The notes: generated from the letters alone by a model not told the origin. Shown: positions 1 to 9,600, counted from the stretch's first letter. The stretch is 64,000 nt of DNA from Taibaiella sp. (GCA_019638495.1 JAHBTQ010000003.1:1-64000); one strand, 5' to 3'. Made by a program: numbers and translations.

Positions 1-37
1 AGCGCCTCGTCATTACGACGAGGCGCTTTTCTTTTTG
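1..37 (+). terminator. Rho-independent terminator, probably shared by converging genes
   Basis: Perfect 11-bp arms (AGCGCCTCGTC and its complement, positions 1-11 and 17-27) around a five-base loop, followed by a T-rich run to 37. It ends a plus-strand gene lying before the window and sits just past the stop of the minus-strand vWA gene. Confidence 0.85.
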
Positions 38-76
38 TATCATTCAAGTCTCTCTTCAGATATATCAGTTTAGAGG

Positions 77-2092
77 TCAATTGTGTTTTTTTGCTAGACG
101 CTCAGCTGTCTTTACAAGTGTTGTAAATTCTGCCCGATAACCTTCATTGTCTGACTCAACAGACGCTGTAGCGAGGCTCAGAGTTTTGTTGTAACTACTA
201 GTGCCGGCATATTGAGACTCCTTCAGTATCATTCCAAACATAGCAACAGAAGCAGCGAACCTGGTGTTTTCTGTTGCATTGTCCCAGTCTGTGGTATTGT
301 CATCAATGATGTGTACCATTTCTTTACTCTTCTTGTCGTCCGGATGTTTGTACCTGAACCTGATCGTTGCGAGCTCATCACTATAGTTGTCTTGTAGCTT
401 TTCCTTCCGGTATTTCAGTTTGTGAGCGTCGCGGAGGAAAGGACTTTTTACACCGACGGGAATCAGCTCGTACAATATTGTCACTGTGTGCCCGGCACCC
501 ATGTCACCCGCGTCCTTTTTGTCGTCTTTAAAGTCTTCCGTATTGAGCAAGCGGTTTTCGTAGCCTACCAATCTATACCCTTGTATTTTGGCAGGGTTAA
601 ATTCGATCTGGGTTTTTACGTCTTTCGCTACGGTAAATAGTGTGCTTCCGAACTCTGTGACAAGGGATTTTTTCGCTTCCTGTATATTATCAATGTAGTG
701 GTAGTTACCATTACCCTTGTCAGACATCATCTCCATCTTGCTGTCTTTAAAATTGTCTGTGCCGAAGCCCAGGCAGGTGAGAAAAACGCCTGTTTCGCGC
801 TCTTTTACAATCAGGGCCTCGAGGTCATTCTCGCTACTGATACCCACGTTAAAGTCTCCGTCGGTGGCAAGTATCACACGATTGTTTCCCCCCTTAATAT
901 AGTTGTCGGTGGCTACCTTGTAAGCCAGCCTTATCCCCTCTCCTCCGGCTGTGGACCCACCCGCGTGCAGATTGTCAAGCACAGCAAGGATGCGCTCTTT
1001 ATCGTGGCCGGAAGTAGGAGGTAATGCAAGGCCGGCCGCGCCGGCATAGGTAACGATTGACACCTTGTCGACCGGCCTTAGTTTTTGTAACAGTAGCTTC
1101 ATTCCCTCTATAAGCAGTGGCAGACGCTCCCATGATCCCATAGAGCCTGACACGTCTATCAGGAAAACGATGTTGGATGGGGGGAGCTCGGCGGTATCGG
1201 CAACCTGGGCCTGTATACCTATTCTTAACAGAAGGTGTTCTGGTCTCCACGGGCAGTTAGTCACTTCTGTATTTATTGAAATGGGATCGTTGTCGGTAGG
1301 TGGTTCGTACTGATACTTAAAGTAGTTCACCATTTCCTCTATGCGCACTGCATCGGCAGGAGGGAGATGGCCCTCGTTCAGAAATCTCCGTACGCTGGCA
1401 TATGATGCACGGTCTACGTCTACGCTCATTGTAGACAGTGGATTAACGCGAACATTCATGAAGTCATTTTCGGGGTGCCTTTTGTATTCTGCAGTTCCCG
1501 GAACTTGTTGGATAGTATTCATTCCTTGTGCGGTACCACCAATATTCTGCACCTGTACGCCATCGATTATGTATAGCGTACCGCTACTACGCGCACCACT
1601 TATATTTACTCCTCTACCTCTCTGTTGCTGATATAGCGCAGGTGCCAAGCCAAGGGCATCGGTTGGGTCACCTGAAGGCAGTGTTTTGATATCTTCTGCA
1701 GTAAGAATAGTGATGTTTGCCTTGTCCACGTTTACCAGCGGCTTTTTGTAGGCCTTGATAGTTATGCCTTTTAGGCTATCGGAATTACGTACCATGCTGA
1801 CATTTTGTGTTGTGACCTTGCCGGGAACAACTGTCAGTTTTGTGATAAGTACAGAGTCATAACCTGCATATGTTACGAGCAGGTCGTAGTAACCCGGTGT
1901 TAGTTTGCGGATGTTGTAATTGCCATCAAAATCAGTCACGTTCTGTTGTACATGTATCCCAGATTGCAGAACTACGACCAGGGCAGATAGAATGGGCTCT
2001 TTCTTTTCGTCGACTACCTTCCCTGCTATTTCTTGCGCTGTTGATTGCAGGGTTATCATTAACATCAACAGGAGTGCGTTTAAGGTTTTCAT
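77..2092 (-). CDS. YfbK-like von Willebrand factor A protein with carboxypeptidase-regulatory and plug-like N-terminus
   Basis: 671 residues, exported. Residues 1-20 are a signal peptide ending in STAQ. About 21-100 is a carboxypeptidase-regulatory-like beta domain (GKVVDEKKEPILSALVVV). About 110-185 resembles the plug of TonB-dependent receptors, with TLYIIDGVQVQN, but no barrel follows. About 205-290 is the vWF_A N-terminal region of the YfbK family (VDVDRASYASVRRFL). About 305-470 is a vWA domain with an intact MIDAS motif DVSGS near residue 314. The rest matches the YfbK C-terminal region. Family members are predicted metal-dependent adhesion or scaffold proteins; the partner is unknown. 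The gene stands alone. The plug-like insert is the odd part and may dock to a SusC-type receptor or be a leftover of SusC N-terminal architecture. Fold assignment is confident; role is not. Confidence 0.85.
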   Translation of the reverse strand: MKTLNALLLMLMITLQSTAQEIAGKVVDEKKEPILSALVVVLQSGIHVQQNVTDFDGNYNIRKLTPGYYDLLVTYAGYDSVLITKLTVVPGKVTTQNVSMVRNSDSLKGITIKAYKKPLVNVDKANITILTAEDIKTLPSGDPTDALGLAPALYQQQRGRGVNISGARSSGTLYIIDGVQVQNIGGTAQGMNTIQQVPGTAEYKRHPENDFMNVRVNPLSTMSVDVDRASYASVRRFLNEGHLPPADAVRIEEMVNYFKYQYEPPTDNDPISINTEVTNCPWRPEHLLLRIGIQAQVADTAELPPSNIVFLIDVSGSMGSWERLPLLIEGMKLLLQKLRPVDKVSIVTYAGAAGLALPPTSGHDKERILAVLDNLHAGGSTAGGEGIRLAYKVATDNYIKGGNNRVILATDGDFNVGISSENDLEALIVKERETGVFLTCLGFGTDNFKDSKMEMMSDKGNGNYHYIDNIQEAKKSLVTEFGSTLFTVAKDVKTQIEFNPAKIQGYRLVGYENRLLNTEDFKDDKKDAGDMGAGHTVTILYELIPVGVKSPFLRDAHKLKYRKEKLQDNYSDELATIRFRYKHPDDKKSKEMVHIIDDNTTDWDNATENTRFAASVAMFGMILKESQYAGTSSYNKTLSLATASVESDNEGYRAEFTTLVKTAERLAKKHN

Positions 2093-2277
2093 AAGCTATG
2101 CGTTTACTAATACAGACGAAATTCATTGGGTGGGTTGCTGTGTTATTTTCTATTTTACCAAGTTGTGACAAACGAGATAGCAGTTGATTTTCCGAATGAT
2201 AAACAGGCATGAAAGCGAAAACGCCCCGCGGCAATGCCGACAGGACGTCTCCTCCCTTTTGTAAACTATATGATCGG

Positions 2278-2685
2278 CTAGCGAAGGTTTGTTGCTAGTG
2301 TTTGAGTCGGCATGCCAGTGGTGTGTATCTGAGGCGCGACTTCGTCGTTTTTTGTCTCCAGATGCTGTGAGTAGATGAAAGATCCATTCATTGTTACCCT
2401 GGCTACGCGATAATATTTGTAGCCCGTCTCATACAGGCGGTGAGTATATGTGCGTGGTAATACGCTGTTCCCTTTAGATGGCACAATAGCGATTACCTTG
2501 TAATCGGTACCATTATTACTTGCCTCTACCCGGAAATTTGTGGTGTTTACCTCTGAGGGCAGCGTAAATGTAATTGCAGCTTGTGTACCTACTGCCTGGA
2601 GTGCTACGTTAGTGAAAGTTTGCTGTGCTGTGGCGATCGATGCGGCCATCAGGATAATTGCGAGGATAATGTTTGTCTTTTTCAT
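2278..2685 (-). CDS. Small exported beta-sandwich protein
   Basis: 135 residues with a clear signal peptide (MKKTNIILAIILMAASIATAQ). The mature part (FRVEASNNGTDYKVIAIV, then YKYYRVARV) matches the short fibronectin-like module that in Bacteroidota usually precedes a type IX secretion sorting domain, but here it is the whole protein and no sorting domain follows. Divergent from the lipoprotein gene at 2934, with 248 bp between them holding repeated GTGAAAACAC motifs. A CATCTTTG box (one base off the -7 consensus) lies upstream on the minus strand. Function unknown; it could be a periplasmic or surface accessory protein or the remnant of a larger T9SS substrate. Confidence 0.7.
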   Translation of the reverse strand: MKKTNIILAIILMAASIATAQQTFTNVALQAVGTQAAITFTLPSEVNTTNFRVEASNNGTDYKVIAIVPSKGNSVLPRTYTHRLYETGYKYYRVARVTMNGSFIYSQHLETKNDEVAPQIHTTGMPTQTLATNLR

Positions 2686-2803
2686 TGCTATTGTTTTTAG
2701 TGAGTTTTTGTTGTGGTTGATGATGCAAAGATGAGGCGGCTATGACCCCTTTTTCACCGTAAAACAACCGCTTGCAGGAAGCATTAACACGCACGGATGC
2801 ACA

Positions 2804-2857
2804 GTGAAAACACCCCGGAAGGGTGAAGCCTCAACAGCCCACCGTGAAAACACGGTG
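2804..2857. promoter_or_regulatory. Paired GTGAAAACAC motifs and hairpin between divergent genes
   Basis: GTGAAAACAC occurs at 2804-2813 and 2844-2853, 40 bp apart. The second copy is embedded in a perfect hairpin, CACCGTG-AAAA-CACGGTG, at 2840-2857. A related inverted copy (TTTTCACCGT) lies at 2751-2760. The position between divergent promoters suggests operator sites, but this is inferred from spacing and repetition only. Confidence 0.4.
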
Positions 2858-2900
2858 CAGACGGAGTTTTAACACGTTATGATGTACGATAAATTGAAAA

Positions 2901-2908
2901 TACATTTG
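2901..2908 (+). promoter_or_regulatory. -7 box TACATTTG for the lipoprotein/7TM/kinase operon
   Basis: Exact match to the Bacteroidota -7 consensus TAnnTTTG, 25 bases before the ATG at 2934. No other good candidate lies between here and the response regulator, so the four genes to 5597 probably share this promoter. Confidence 0.6.
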
Positions 2909-2933
2909 TAGTGAACCAAAAAAATAAAAGGTT

Positions 2934-3509
2934 ATGAAACAGAAATTATTAGTGCTGGCACTTGGCGTACTACTTGCATCCTGCAGCAATGGTGGCGGGG
3001 ATACGGCTGCATTGCAAAAGAAGGTAGACAGTATGACTACATTGCTTGGCAGTACAATGAATGCGTCGGAGAGAGTAAGAATGACTATAGCCGATGGACT
3101 TATTCCGCCTCCGCGAATGATAACGCAGGAACCAAAAGAATCATACTATATCTCGTGGTGGCAAGGGCGTGACGACATCCAAAGGTGGCAAAATTACATA
3201 TGGGACAAAAGTCATGGGCTTATCGAAGACACTGCTCGCTGTTCGTTTATTATTCCAGCTACCAATCTTCGCTACCTGGTGGACACAATGAATCTTGAGT
3301 ACGTCGTATTCTATCTTTCACTTGATTCGGCCAAAATGTTGTCTCTGGTGTATGAAGGTGGTAACTTACAGATAGGAGACAATGGCAGTGATACTGTATT
3401 GATGGAGCAGCCAGTATACAGAAAAGCAGGCACCAACTATGCGTTTAACCACGCGTATCCCTGCCCGGTATGCGACAAGATAGGCCTGACCAACCCCAAT
3501 GGCCAATAA
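2934..3509 (+). CDS. Lipoprotein, first gene of a signalling operon
   Basis: 191 residues. Signal peptide with lipobox LASC (Cys17), so a lipidated envelope protein. The mature part has no domain I recognise. It contains aromatic-rich patches (YYISWWQGRDDIQRWQNYIW) and a late CxxC pair (CPVCDK). The stop overlaps the next gene by 11 bases, which indicates translational coupling with the seven-TM protein and the kinase and regulator behind it. By context it may be a sensor accessory or the periplasmic ligand-binding piece of that pathway; that role is inference. An A-rich tract with AAAAGG precedes the ATG. Confidence 0.75.
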   Translation: MKQKLLVLALGVLLASCSNGGGDTAALQKKVDSMTTLLGSTMNASERVRMTIADGLIPPPRMITQEPKESYYISWWQGRDDIQRWQNYIWDKSHGLIEDTARCSFIIPATNLRYLVDTMNLEYVVFYLSLDSAKMLSLVYEGGNLQIGDNGSDTVLMEQPVYRKAGTNYAFNHAYPCPVCDKIGLTNPNGQ

Positions 3510-4182
3510 AATATATAGTGGATTGAACGATCAGATATTTAGCATTTACTACTCCAGTATCTTACTTGGCCTATTAATTGGGATTGCAAGATATAAAAGG
3601 CTCAGCAAGGCTATGCGAACAATAGTGTTGTTCCTGTTTATTGCGTCATTGGCCGAGTTGATCTCCTATTTGGCATACATGAATGAGCGATATCTGGTTA
3701 AGACAGCCACCTCACACATATATAGTGTTGTCGAGGCTATTATCTTATCGACATACTTTACTTATGTGAACAGACCCTATCGTTCTTCGCGCTACCATAT
3801 TGTGGCGATAATAGCCTGGTCAGTAGCAGGAATACTGAATGTTGCTTTTTTACAGCCGCTGGAGGGATTGAATTCAAATATTATTCTGTTGGAAAGTTTC
3901 TACTTCGTTACGATGTCTCTATACTCTATCTACATAATCTTAAAGAATGCGAGTATAACGGAACTGCGCTATCATCCATACTTTCGCATAGCCATTATCT
4001 GTTTAGTTACCTGGAGCTGCACTCTTTTCTTCTGGGCTACTATTAAGATACTGTACAGAAACCATTGGACGTACATCCAATCGGTAATGGATGCCCAGGC
4101 TATAATTAGTACCCTGTCTTACCTCGCTATCGGGGTCACCTTATTCTTTTACCCTAAAAACAAGGCCTTTGAAAACATCTGA
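3499..4182 (+). CDS. Seven-helix integral membrane protein, candidate sensor
   Basis: 227 residues. I count seven hydrophobic segments spread evenly over the length, with only short loops, so almost the whole protein is membrane. It overlaps the lipoprotein gene by 11 bases and the kinase gene by 14. The kinase that follows has a single anchor helix and no extracellular sensor domain, so this protein is a reasonable candidate for the input module of the pathway. No enzyme motif is visible. Could alternatively be a transporter-like or 7TM-type receptor protein of an uncharacterised Bacteroidota family. Confidence 0.75.
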   Translation: MANKIYSGLNDQIFSIYYSSILLGLLIGIARYKRLSKAMRTIVLFLFIASLAELISYLAYMNERYLVKTATSHIYSVVEAIILSTYFTYVNRPYRSSRYHIVAIIAWSVAGILNVAFLQPLEGLNSNIILLESFYFVTMSLYSIYIILKNASITELRYHPYFRIAIICLVTWSCTLFFWATIKILYRNHWTYIQSVMDAQAIISTLSYLAIGVTLFFYPKNKAFENI

Positions 4183-4948
4183 AATCGCCATTATCCTTAT
4201 CGTCGGTACACTTACGCTGCTTGTGTTCGTGTTCTTCATCATTCTGATCATCATAGAATACCGGCGTCGCCAGGTAAAGTACATTACCGAAAAGCTGGAG
4301 ATGGAGCATAGGTTTAAGCAGGAGGTATTGCAGACACAGATAGAGGTGCAGGAGCAGTCGTTTCAGTATATTTCGGAAGAGATACATGATAACATAGCAC
4401 AGACGCTGAGCCTGGCAAGGATAAAGCTCTTCAAAACCACTGAGCGCGCGACAGATGAGGCACAGAAGGCGAGCCTGCATACTACTACGGAACTGGTGGG
4501 CAACGCACTAGAGGGGCTTCGCAGTCTGAGTCACGTATTGAATGGCGGCCTTGTGCAGCAACTTCCACTAAAGGACAGCCTGGAGAAGGAACTGAAGTAC
4601 GTAAAGGATGCGAACGAGATAGAGACAGAGCTGCGAATGACAGGCGAATACCGGGAACTGGAAGCTGGTAAGAAGCTTGTTGCATTTCGTGTAGTGCAGG
4701 AAGCCCTGAATAATTCAATCAAGCATTCACATGCATCCCGGATAAGTATTAATTTGGAGTATAGCCCGCAGAAAATAAGCATTGGGATTGAAGACAATGG
4801 AAAGGGATTTGACGTCGCGCATACACAATCGCGAGGGTTGGGAATGTACAATATGGAGATGCGCGCAGCAATGCTGGGCGACTTGCAGATAGCTTCTCGG
4901 GAAGGAAAGGGTACTACAGTAACACTAAACATCAGGACCGATGAATGA
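4169..4948 (+). CDS. Sensor histidine kinase, NarX/LiaS (HisKA_3) type
   Basis: 259 residues. One transmembrane helix at about 6-29, a short coiled coil, a dimerisation/phosphoacceptor region with EEIHDNIAQTLSLARIKL (His73), then a HATPase domain with N box ALNNSIKHSHA, G1 box DNGKGFD and GLGMYNM. Such kinases phosphorylate NarL/LuxR-type regulators, and one follows directly. The start is a TTG inside the previous gene (14-base overlap); the first in-frame ATG is residue 45, which would delete the membrane anchor, so TTG is preferred. No periplasmic sensing domain is present. The 8-base overlap with the regulator gene supports a cognate pair. Confidence 0.9.
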   Translation: MKTSEIAIILIVGTLTLLVFVFFIILIIIEYRRRQVKYITEKLEMEHRFKQEVLQTQIEVQEQSFQYISEEIHDNIAQTLSLARIKLFKTTERATDEAQKASLHTTTELVGNALEGLRSLSHVLNGGLVQQLPLKDSLEKELKYVKDANEIETELRMTGEYRELEAGKKLVAFRVVQEALNNSIKHSHASRISINLEYSPQKISIGIEDNGKGFDVAHTQSRGLGMYNMEMRAAMLGDLQIASREGKGTTVTLNIRTDE

Positions 4949-5597
4949 CAAGATAAAACTGGCGCTGGCCGATGATCACAATCTTTTTCGCAAGGGCGTG
5001 GAGGAGCTTATTGAAGACTTCGACAATATGGAGGTCTTGTATAGTGTGAGCAATGGCAGGGAACTACTCGGCAAAATAGCCGGTGGCGGCAAAATTCCTG
5101 ATGTATGTCTGCTGGACATAAACATGCCGGAGATGAACGGCTTTGAAACTGCCAAACAGATAAAGGCGAAATGGCCCGATGTGAAGATACTGGCAGTCTC
5201 TGTCTATGATTCTGAGTTCAACATACTGGGCATGCTGCGTGCCGGGGCAGGTGGGTATATTCTTAAAGATTCACAACCACATGTGCTGCGGGCAGCCATA
5301 GAAAGCCTGCACAAAAATGGGTTTTACCACTCAGAGCTAGTGACGGGTAAGATACTGCACCAGCTTATTTCCAAGCCCAACGAAGTTACCAGCGCGGCAC
5401 TCAGCGAAAATGAGGTGCAATTCCTGAAGCTGTGCTGCAGTGAAATGACCTATAAGGAGATAGCTGATGTAATGAATATAAGCCATCGGACCATAGATGG
5501 CTATCGTGACCAGCTATTTCAGAAACTGGATATAAAATCGCGCACAGGGCTGGTGATGTATGCCTTGAAGACGGGTATTGCAACGCTGGAGGGATAA
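4941..5597 (+). CDS. NarL/LuxR-family response regulator
   Basis: 218 residues. Receiver domain at 1-125 with acidic pocket Asp11/Asp12, phosphoacceptor Asp59 (LLDINMPEMNG) and the conserved Lys near 110 (YILKDS). C-terminal LuxR-type helix-turn-helix at about 150-212 (LSENEVQFLKLCCSEMTYKEIA, recognition helix around NISHRTIDGYRDQL). Overlaps the kinase gene by 8 bases, so it is the output of this pathway. Its targets cannot be read from the window. A strong hairpin follows the stop. Confidence 0.93.
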   Translation: MNDKIKLALADDHNLFRKGVEELIEDFDNMEVLYSVSNGRELLGKIAGGGKIPDVCLLDINMPEMNGFETAKQIKAKWPDVKILAVSVYDSEFNILGMLRAGAGGYILKDSQPHVLRAAIESLHKNGFYHSELVTGKILHQLISKPNEVTSAALSENEVQFLKLCCSEMTYKEIADVMNISHRTIDGYRDQLFQKLDIKSRTGLVMYALKTGIATLEG

Positions 5598-5622
5598 GTA
5601 ACAAGAACTACAAAAAGTAAAA

Positions 5623-5652
5623 ACGCCACACCTCGAGGTGTGGCGTTTTTTT
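5623..5652 (+). terminator. Terminator after the two-component operon
   Basis: Perfect palindrome ACGCCACACC-TCGA-GGTGTGGCGT at 5623-5646 running into seven T. A-rich sequence on the other flank lets it also work on the minus strand, behind the tRNA gene. Confidence 0.9.
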
Positions 5653-5654
5653 GA

Positions 5655-5726
5655 GCGGGAAACGAGACTCGAACCCGCGACCCTCAGCTTGGGAAGCTGA
5701 TGCTCTACCAACTGAGCTATTCCCGC
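5655..5726 (-). tRNA. tRNA-Gly, anticodon CCC
   Basis: Reads as a full 72-base cloverleaf on the minus strand: acceptor GCGGGAA paired with TTCCCGC, D stem GCTC/GAGC, anticodon stem TCAGC/GCTGA closing loop TTCCCAA (anticodon CCC at positions 34-36), five-base variable loop, and T arm with TTCGAGT. CCA is not encoded. It reads GGG codons. Confidence 0.95.
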
Positions 5727-5811
5727 AGGTAATGCTAAAATAGGTGATTTTCATTTACACTACAATTCGGGATGGTAATGCCGGGATTTGGCCACGAATG
5801 GCATAGTTGGC

Positions 5812-5819
5812 TAACTTCG
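5812..5819 (+). promoter_or_regulatory. Probable -7 box TAACTTCG of the methyltransferase gene
   Basis: One mismatch to TAnnTTTG, ending four bases before the ATG at 5824. A TTTG at 5787-5790 sits 21 bases upstream as a -33 candidate. The transcript would be close to leaderless. Confidence 0.45.
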
Positions 5820-5823
5820 GAAG

Positions 5824-6567
5824 ATGAAGGCTCCTATTGATAACTTTTCGGCCGGATCAGGTAATTATTCTTTGTTCAGACCATCGTCTCCACCGGAATT
5901 ATTTGATTTCCTATATGCAAATACGAATCGGTTTGAGCACGCCTGGGACTGTGGCACCGGCAACGGGCAGGTAGCGGCGGTGCTTGCACAGCGTTTCGAA
6001 CGGGTCACGGCCACTGATATCAGCCAAAAGCAAGTGGACGAGGCACCAAGGCTTGCTAATATCGACTACCTGATAGAGCGGGCTGAACACACTTCGATTG
6101 CGTCCGCGTCTGTAGACCTGGTAACAGTGGCACAGGCGATACATTGGTTTGACTTTGAGCCTTTTTACGCCGAGGTGAAGCGTGTGTGCCGCCCCGGCGC
6201 GCTTATTGCTGCGTGGACCTATACGGGAATCAATATCACGGAGAGCGTGGATAAGGTAATAGAACAACTGTATCATGAGTTGACAGGGCCTTACTGGGAC
6301 AAGGAGCGCCGATATGTGGATGCGTGTTATCGCTCCATTCCATTTCCTTTTGAGGAAATTGAGACGCCTGTATTCTCGATAGTAAGGGACCTGACGCTGG
6401 AACAGCTATCGGGGTATTTGCGTACATGGTCTGGCGTGAAACACTATGAAAGGGCAACAGGGGTTGATCCGGTTTCTCTGGTGGAGCATGAACTGGTGGC
6501 AGCATGGGGCGACGTGCCGACCAAGGAGAGCAAATGGCCTGTGCATATGCGGGCCGGTAGGGTATAA
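5824..6567 (+). CDS. Class I SAM-dependent methyltransferase
   Basis: 247 residues, cytosolic. Motif I reads WDCGTGNGQVAAVLA at about 38-52, followed by the acidic end of strand 2 (VTATDIS), VDLVTVAQAIHWFD (motif IV region) and a post-motif RPGALIAAWTY. This is the methyltransferase type-11 fold, closest in layout to the trans-aconitate/YafE-like group. The substrate cannot be told. Single gene with its own promoter box and a terminator hairpin behind it; convergent with the giant secreted gene. Confidence 0.85.
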   Translation: MKAPIDNFSAGSGNYSLFRPSSPPELFDFLYANTNRFEHAWDCGTGNGQVAAVLAQRFERVTATDISQKQVDEAPRLANIDYLIERAEHTSIASASVDLVTVAQAIHWFDFEPFYAEVKRVCRPGALIAAWTYTGINITESVDKVIEQLYHELTGPYWDKERRYVDACYRSIPFPFEEIETPVFSIVRDLTLEQLSGYLRTWSGVKHYERATGVDPVSLVEHELVAAWGDVPTKESKWPVHMRAGRV

Positions 6568-6572
6568 AAAAG

Positions 6573-6592
6573 AGGCGGGAATGAACCCGCCT
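6573..6592 (+). terminator. Hairpin between convergent genes
   Basis: AGGCGGG / CCCGCCT arms around a six-base loop, with an A run before and a T-rich stretch after, so it can act in both directions. Lies between the methyltransferase stop and the stop of the gene ending at 6620. Confidence 0.7.
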
Positions 6593-6619
6593 GTTTCGTT
6601 ACTGTGTGTTGTTGCTGTC

Positions 6620-9600
6620 TTAGTGTACCACCACCATTTTCAGGTTTGTGGTAGAGTTTTCGTCAGAAACCCTTACGAAATACATACCGTTTTTCAGGTT
6701 GGCTGTATTCAGGTTTATGACGTTCTCTCCGGCCTGCATATTCCTTTCTGCTGCCAGTACCTCGCGGCCACTAACGTCAGATACGCTGATGGTGATATGT
6801 GCTGCTGTAGTCATTGTAATAGCAACAGTAGCCTGATCGCCTGTCGGGTTAGGGAAGAGCTTCAGTTCTGATGCTGAAATTACGTTGCCCACGCCTGTAG
6901 TTGCCACGCCTGTACCTGCCAGTGCAAAGTCGTACTCTGATTCGTCAGCGTCGTTGTTGCTTACCGTAATGGTTGCTTTGCGCATGCCAACTGCAGTAGG
7001 CTTGAACTGTACCTGGAACGACTGGCTGCCACCTGCCACGATAGTTAGCGGGAAGGAAGGCGCGCCATACAATGTGAACTCCGAAGCATTTGCGCCGCTG
7101 AAAGCGATGGCCGGAACGCTAAGGGTGCCCACGCCAGTGTTATGGATCATATAGGTTTTAACCAGAGTGTTGTTTACAAGCACTGTTCCAAAATCAGTAT
7201 TATTTGCAGTACCTGCAGTAGCGTCGCCATCAGTTATGTTTACGCTATCGCCCTGTATGTTGATCTCAGGAAGGCCGGTTGTTACCGCTTGCAGTGCAAA
7301 GTTGTAGGTAGCCTCGTCAAGGTCATTGCTCATGATGTTGATCGCAGCCATCCTTGTACCGATGGTAGTTGCTGAGAACTGTACAGAGATAGCAGCAGTG
7401 TCGCCGGGCGCTATAGTAGCAGGCAGAATTGGCGAAGCTGCAAGGCTGAACTCAGATGCTGCAACACCGGTGAAGCCAATAGTTGAAATGTTCAGGTTGC
7501 CAACGCCGGTGTTTCTGATAGTGAAATGCTTGATGATCAGAGATCCCATGTTCACACTGCCGAAATCAGTATTGTTTGCAGTGCCCGGCGTCATGTCCCC
7601 GTCTATTATCTCTACTCCGCTACCTTCTACAGATATTTCCGGTGTTGCTATCGCATTGCCTTCCAATGCAAAGTCATAAATTGCTTCGTCAGCATCATTG
7701 CTCATGATGTTGATGGTGCTATACTTTATACCGCCAGTCATTGGTGCAAACTTCACAGAAAGGATTATTGAGTCGCCCGCTGCAACTGTGTATGGGAAAG
7801 ATGGAGCACCTACGAGGCTGTAGTCGCCGGCGCTTGCACCTGTGAACGTAATGCCGCTGATGGCCAGTGCACCCATACCTGTGTTCTGAACAGTGAAGTT
7901 GTGCGTAAGCATTGAAGACGTGTTAACGCTGCCGAAGTTTGTCATGTCAAGTGTACCTGCTGTTACGTCACCGTCTATGATGTTGATGCCATTACCCTTT
8001 ACATTGATCTCAGGCAGGTAGTTCCCAACGCCTGTTACTGCAAAGTTGTATGTAGACTCATCGCCATCATTGCTCATAACGTTCATTACCGCAGGGCGTG
8101 CACCGCCGGTTGACGGCATGAATTGTGCTGTGACCGTGTAAGTGTTGCCCGGAGCGATCGATAGCGGGAATGTCGGAGCACCTACCAGTGAGTAGTCTGC
8201 CGCTGCTGTTCCTGTAAAGTTGATTGCAGATACAACCAGGTTTCCATATCCGCTGTTAGAGATCGTAAATGTGTGTGACAATGAGCTGCCCACGTTTACA
8301 GTACCAAAATCGGTATTGTTGCCAACACCAGGTGTCATGTCGCCATCAAGGATATCTGTGCCAGCGCCCTGTATGTTCACTTCAGGTGAGTCTACGCCCC
8401 ATCCCCTCAGTGCGAAGTCATACGCACCTTCGTTGATGTCGTTAGTGCTGATATTAATAGTAGCGTTTCTGCTACCAGCCGCTGCCGGAACGAAGCTTAC
8501 AGTTACTGTTTGTGTGCTGTGCGCTGCAATGCTCCATGGGAATGCAGATGCACCAGACAGCGCGAATTCAGAAGCGTTTGCGCCGCTGAAGTTGATGCCG
8601 TTTACATTGAGTGTTCCAGCACCCTGGTTTTCAATCACAAATGTTTTCGTGATGCTTGTACCTGTGAATGTGCTTCCCAGGTCGGTGTAGTCAGTGGTAG
8701 ATGGAGTATTGTCGCCGTCTACAATGCTGATACTGTTGCCTGTGATATTTACTTCGGGAGCCGAGTTATAAGAGTCCGGGTTGAAGAATGCCAGAAGCTG
8801 ACCACCTTCTACCAATTCACCGCCCACACTGTAGTGCGCCTGGTCGTCTATGAGGAACATACCCGGTCCCAGGATTTCTTCAACGTTTAGCACGCCTGAT
8901 GCTTCTTCGTCCTGCGTCAGGTATTGTGCACCGCCAGCAAGGAAGCGGGTGCTGTCATGTGCGGCTACCTGCTTCAGCATATCAGAAGCTATATCATATT
9001 GCCATGTCTTGCCGATGTGGGCATTGTTACCTACGTCTTCAACTAGCAATACGTGGCCATAGTTGTCTATCGTGAGGTTATCCAGCATGCGCTGGCCTTC
9101 TGTGCCGTCAAGTACTGCTTCTACAGTGCCGCCCAATGCAGGTTTAGTCGCATCGGTGAAGCGTAGCCTCCACAGACGACTTGGGTTGTTAAAGCCGTTC
9201 GTTGTTGCAAAGTAAAAGTCGTTAGGGTGTTGAGGATCCCATGCGCCATCTTCGGGGCGAAGGAAGTTGGTAACACCTGCGGTGTTGCTGGCACTGTTGA
9301 GTGCTGCACCTGTCATATTCTGTACATTACCCATGTTTATGAGCGAGAACGAAGTGCCCGGTGCTGCAAATACCGCGTCAGATTCTGTAAGCATGCCAGA
9401 AACAGATACACCATAGAGGTTGCCATTTGTTAGACCCGCTTTTTCCACATCGGAACCAGTTGTGGTTTTTGTGCCTACGTACACATATATCTGGCCCGGA
9501 GTTGCGTCGTCCATACCAATTACTACAGTAGTGTCGCTCCTTTTAGGGCTTGCTACAGAGTTTTCCCACGAGAACTTACCAAGACGCGGCAGCTCGTAAG

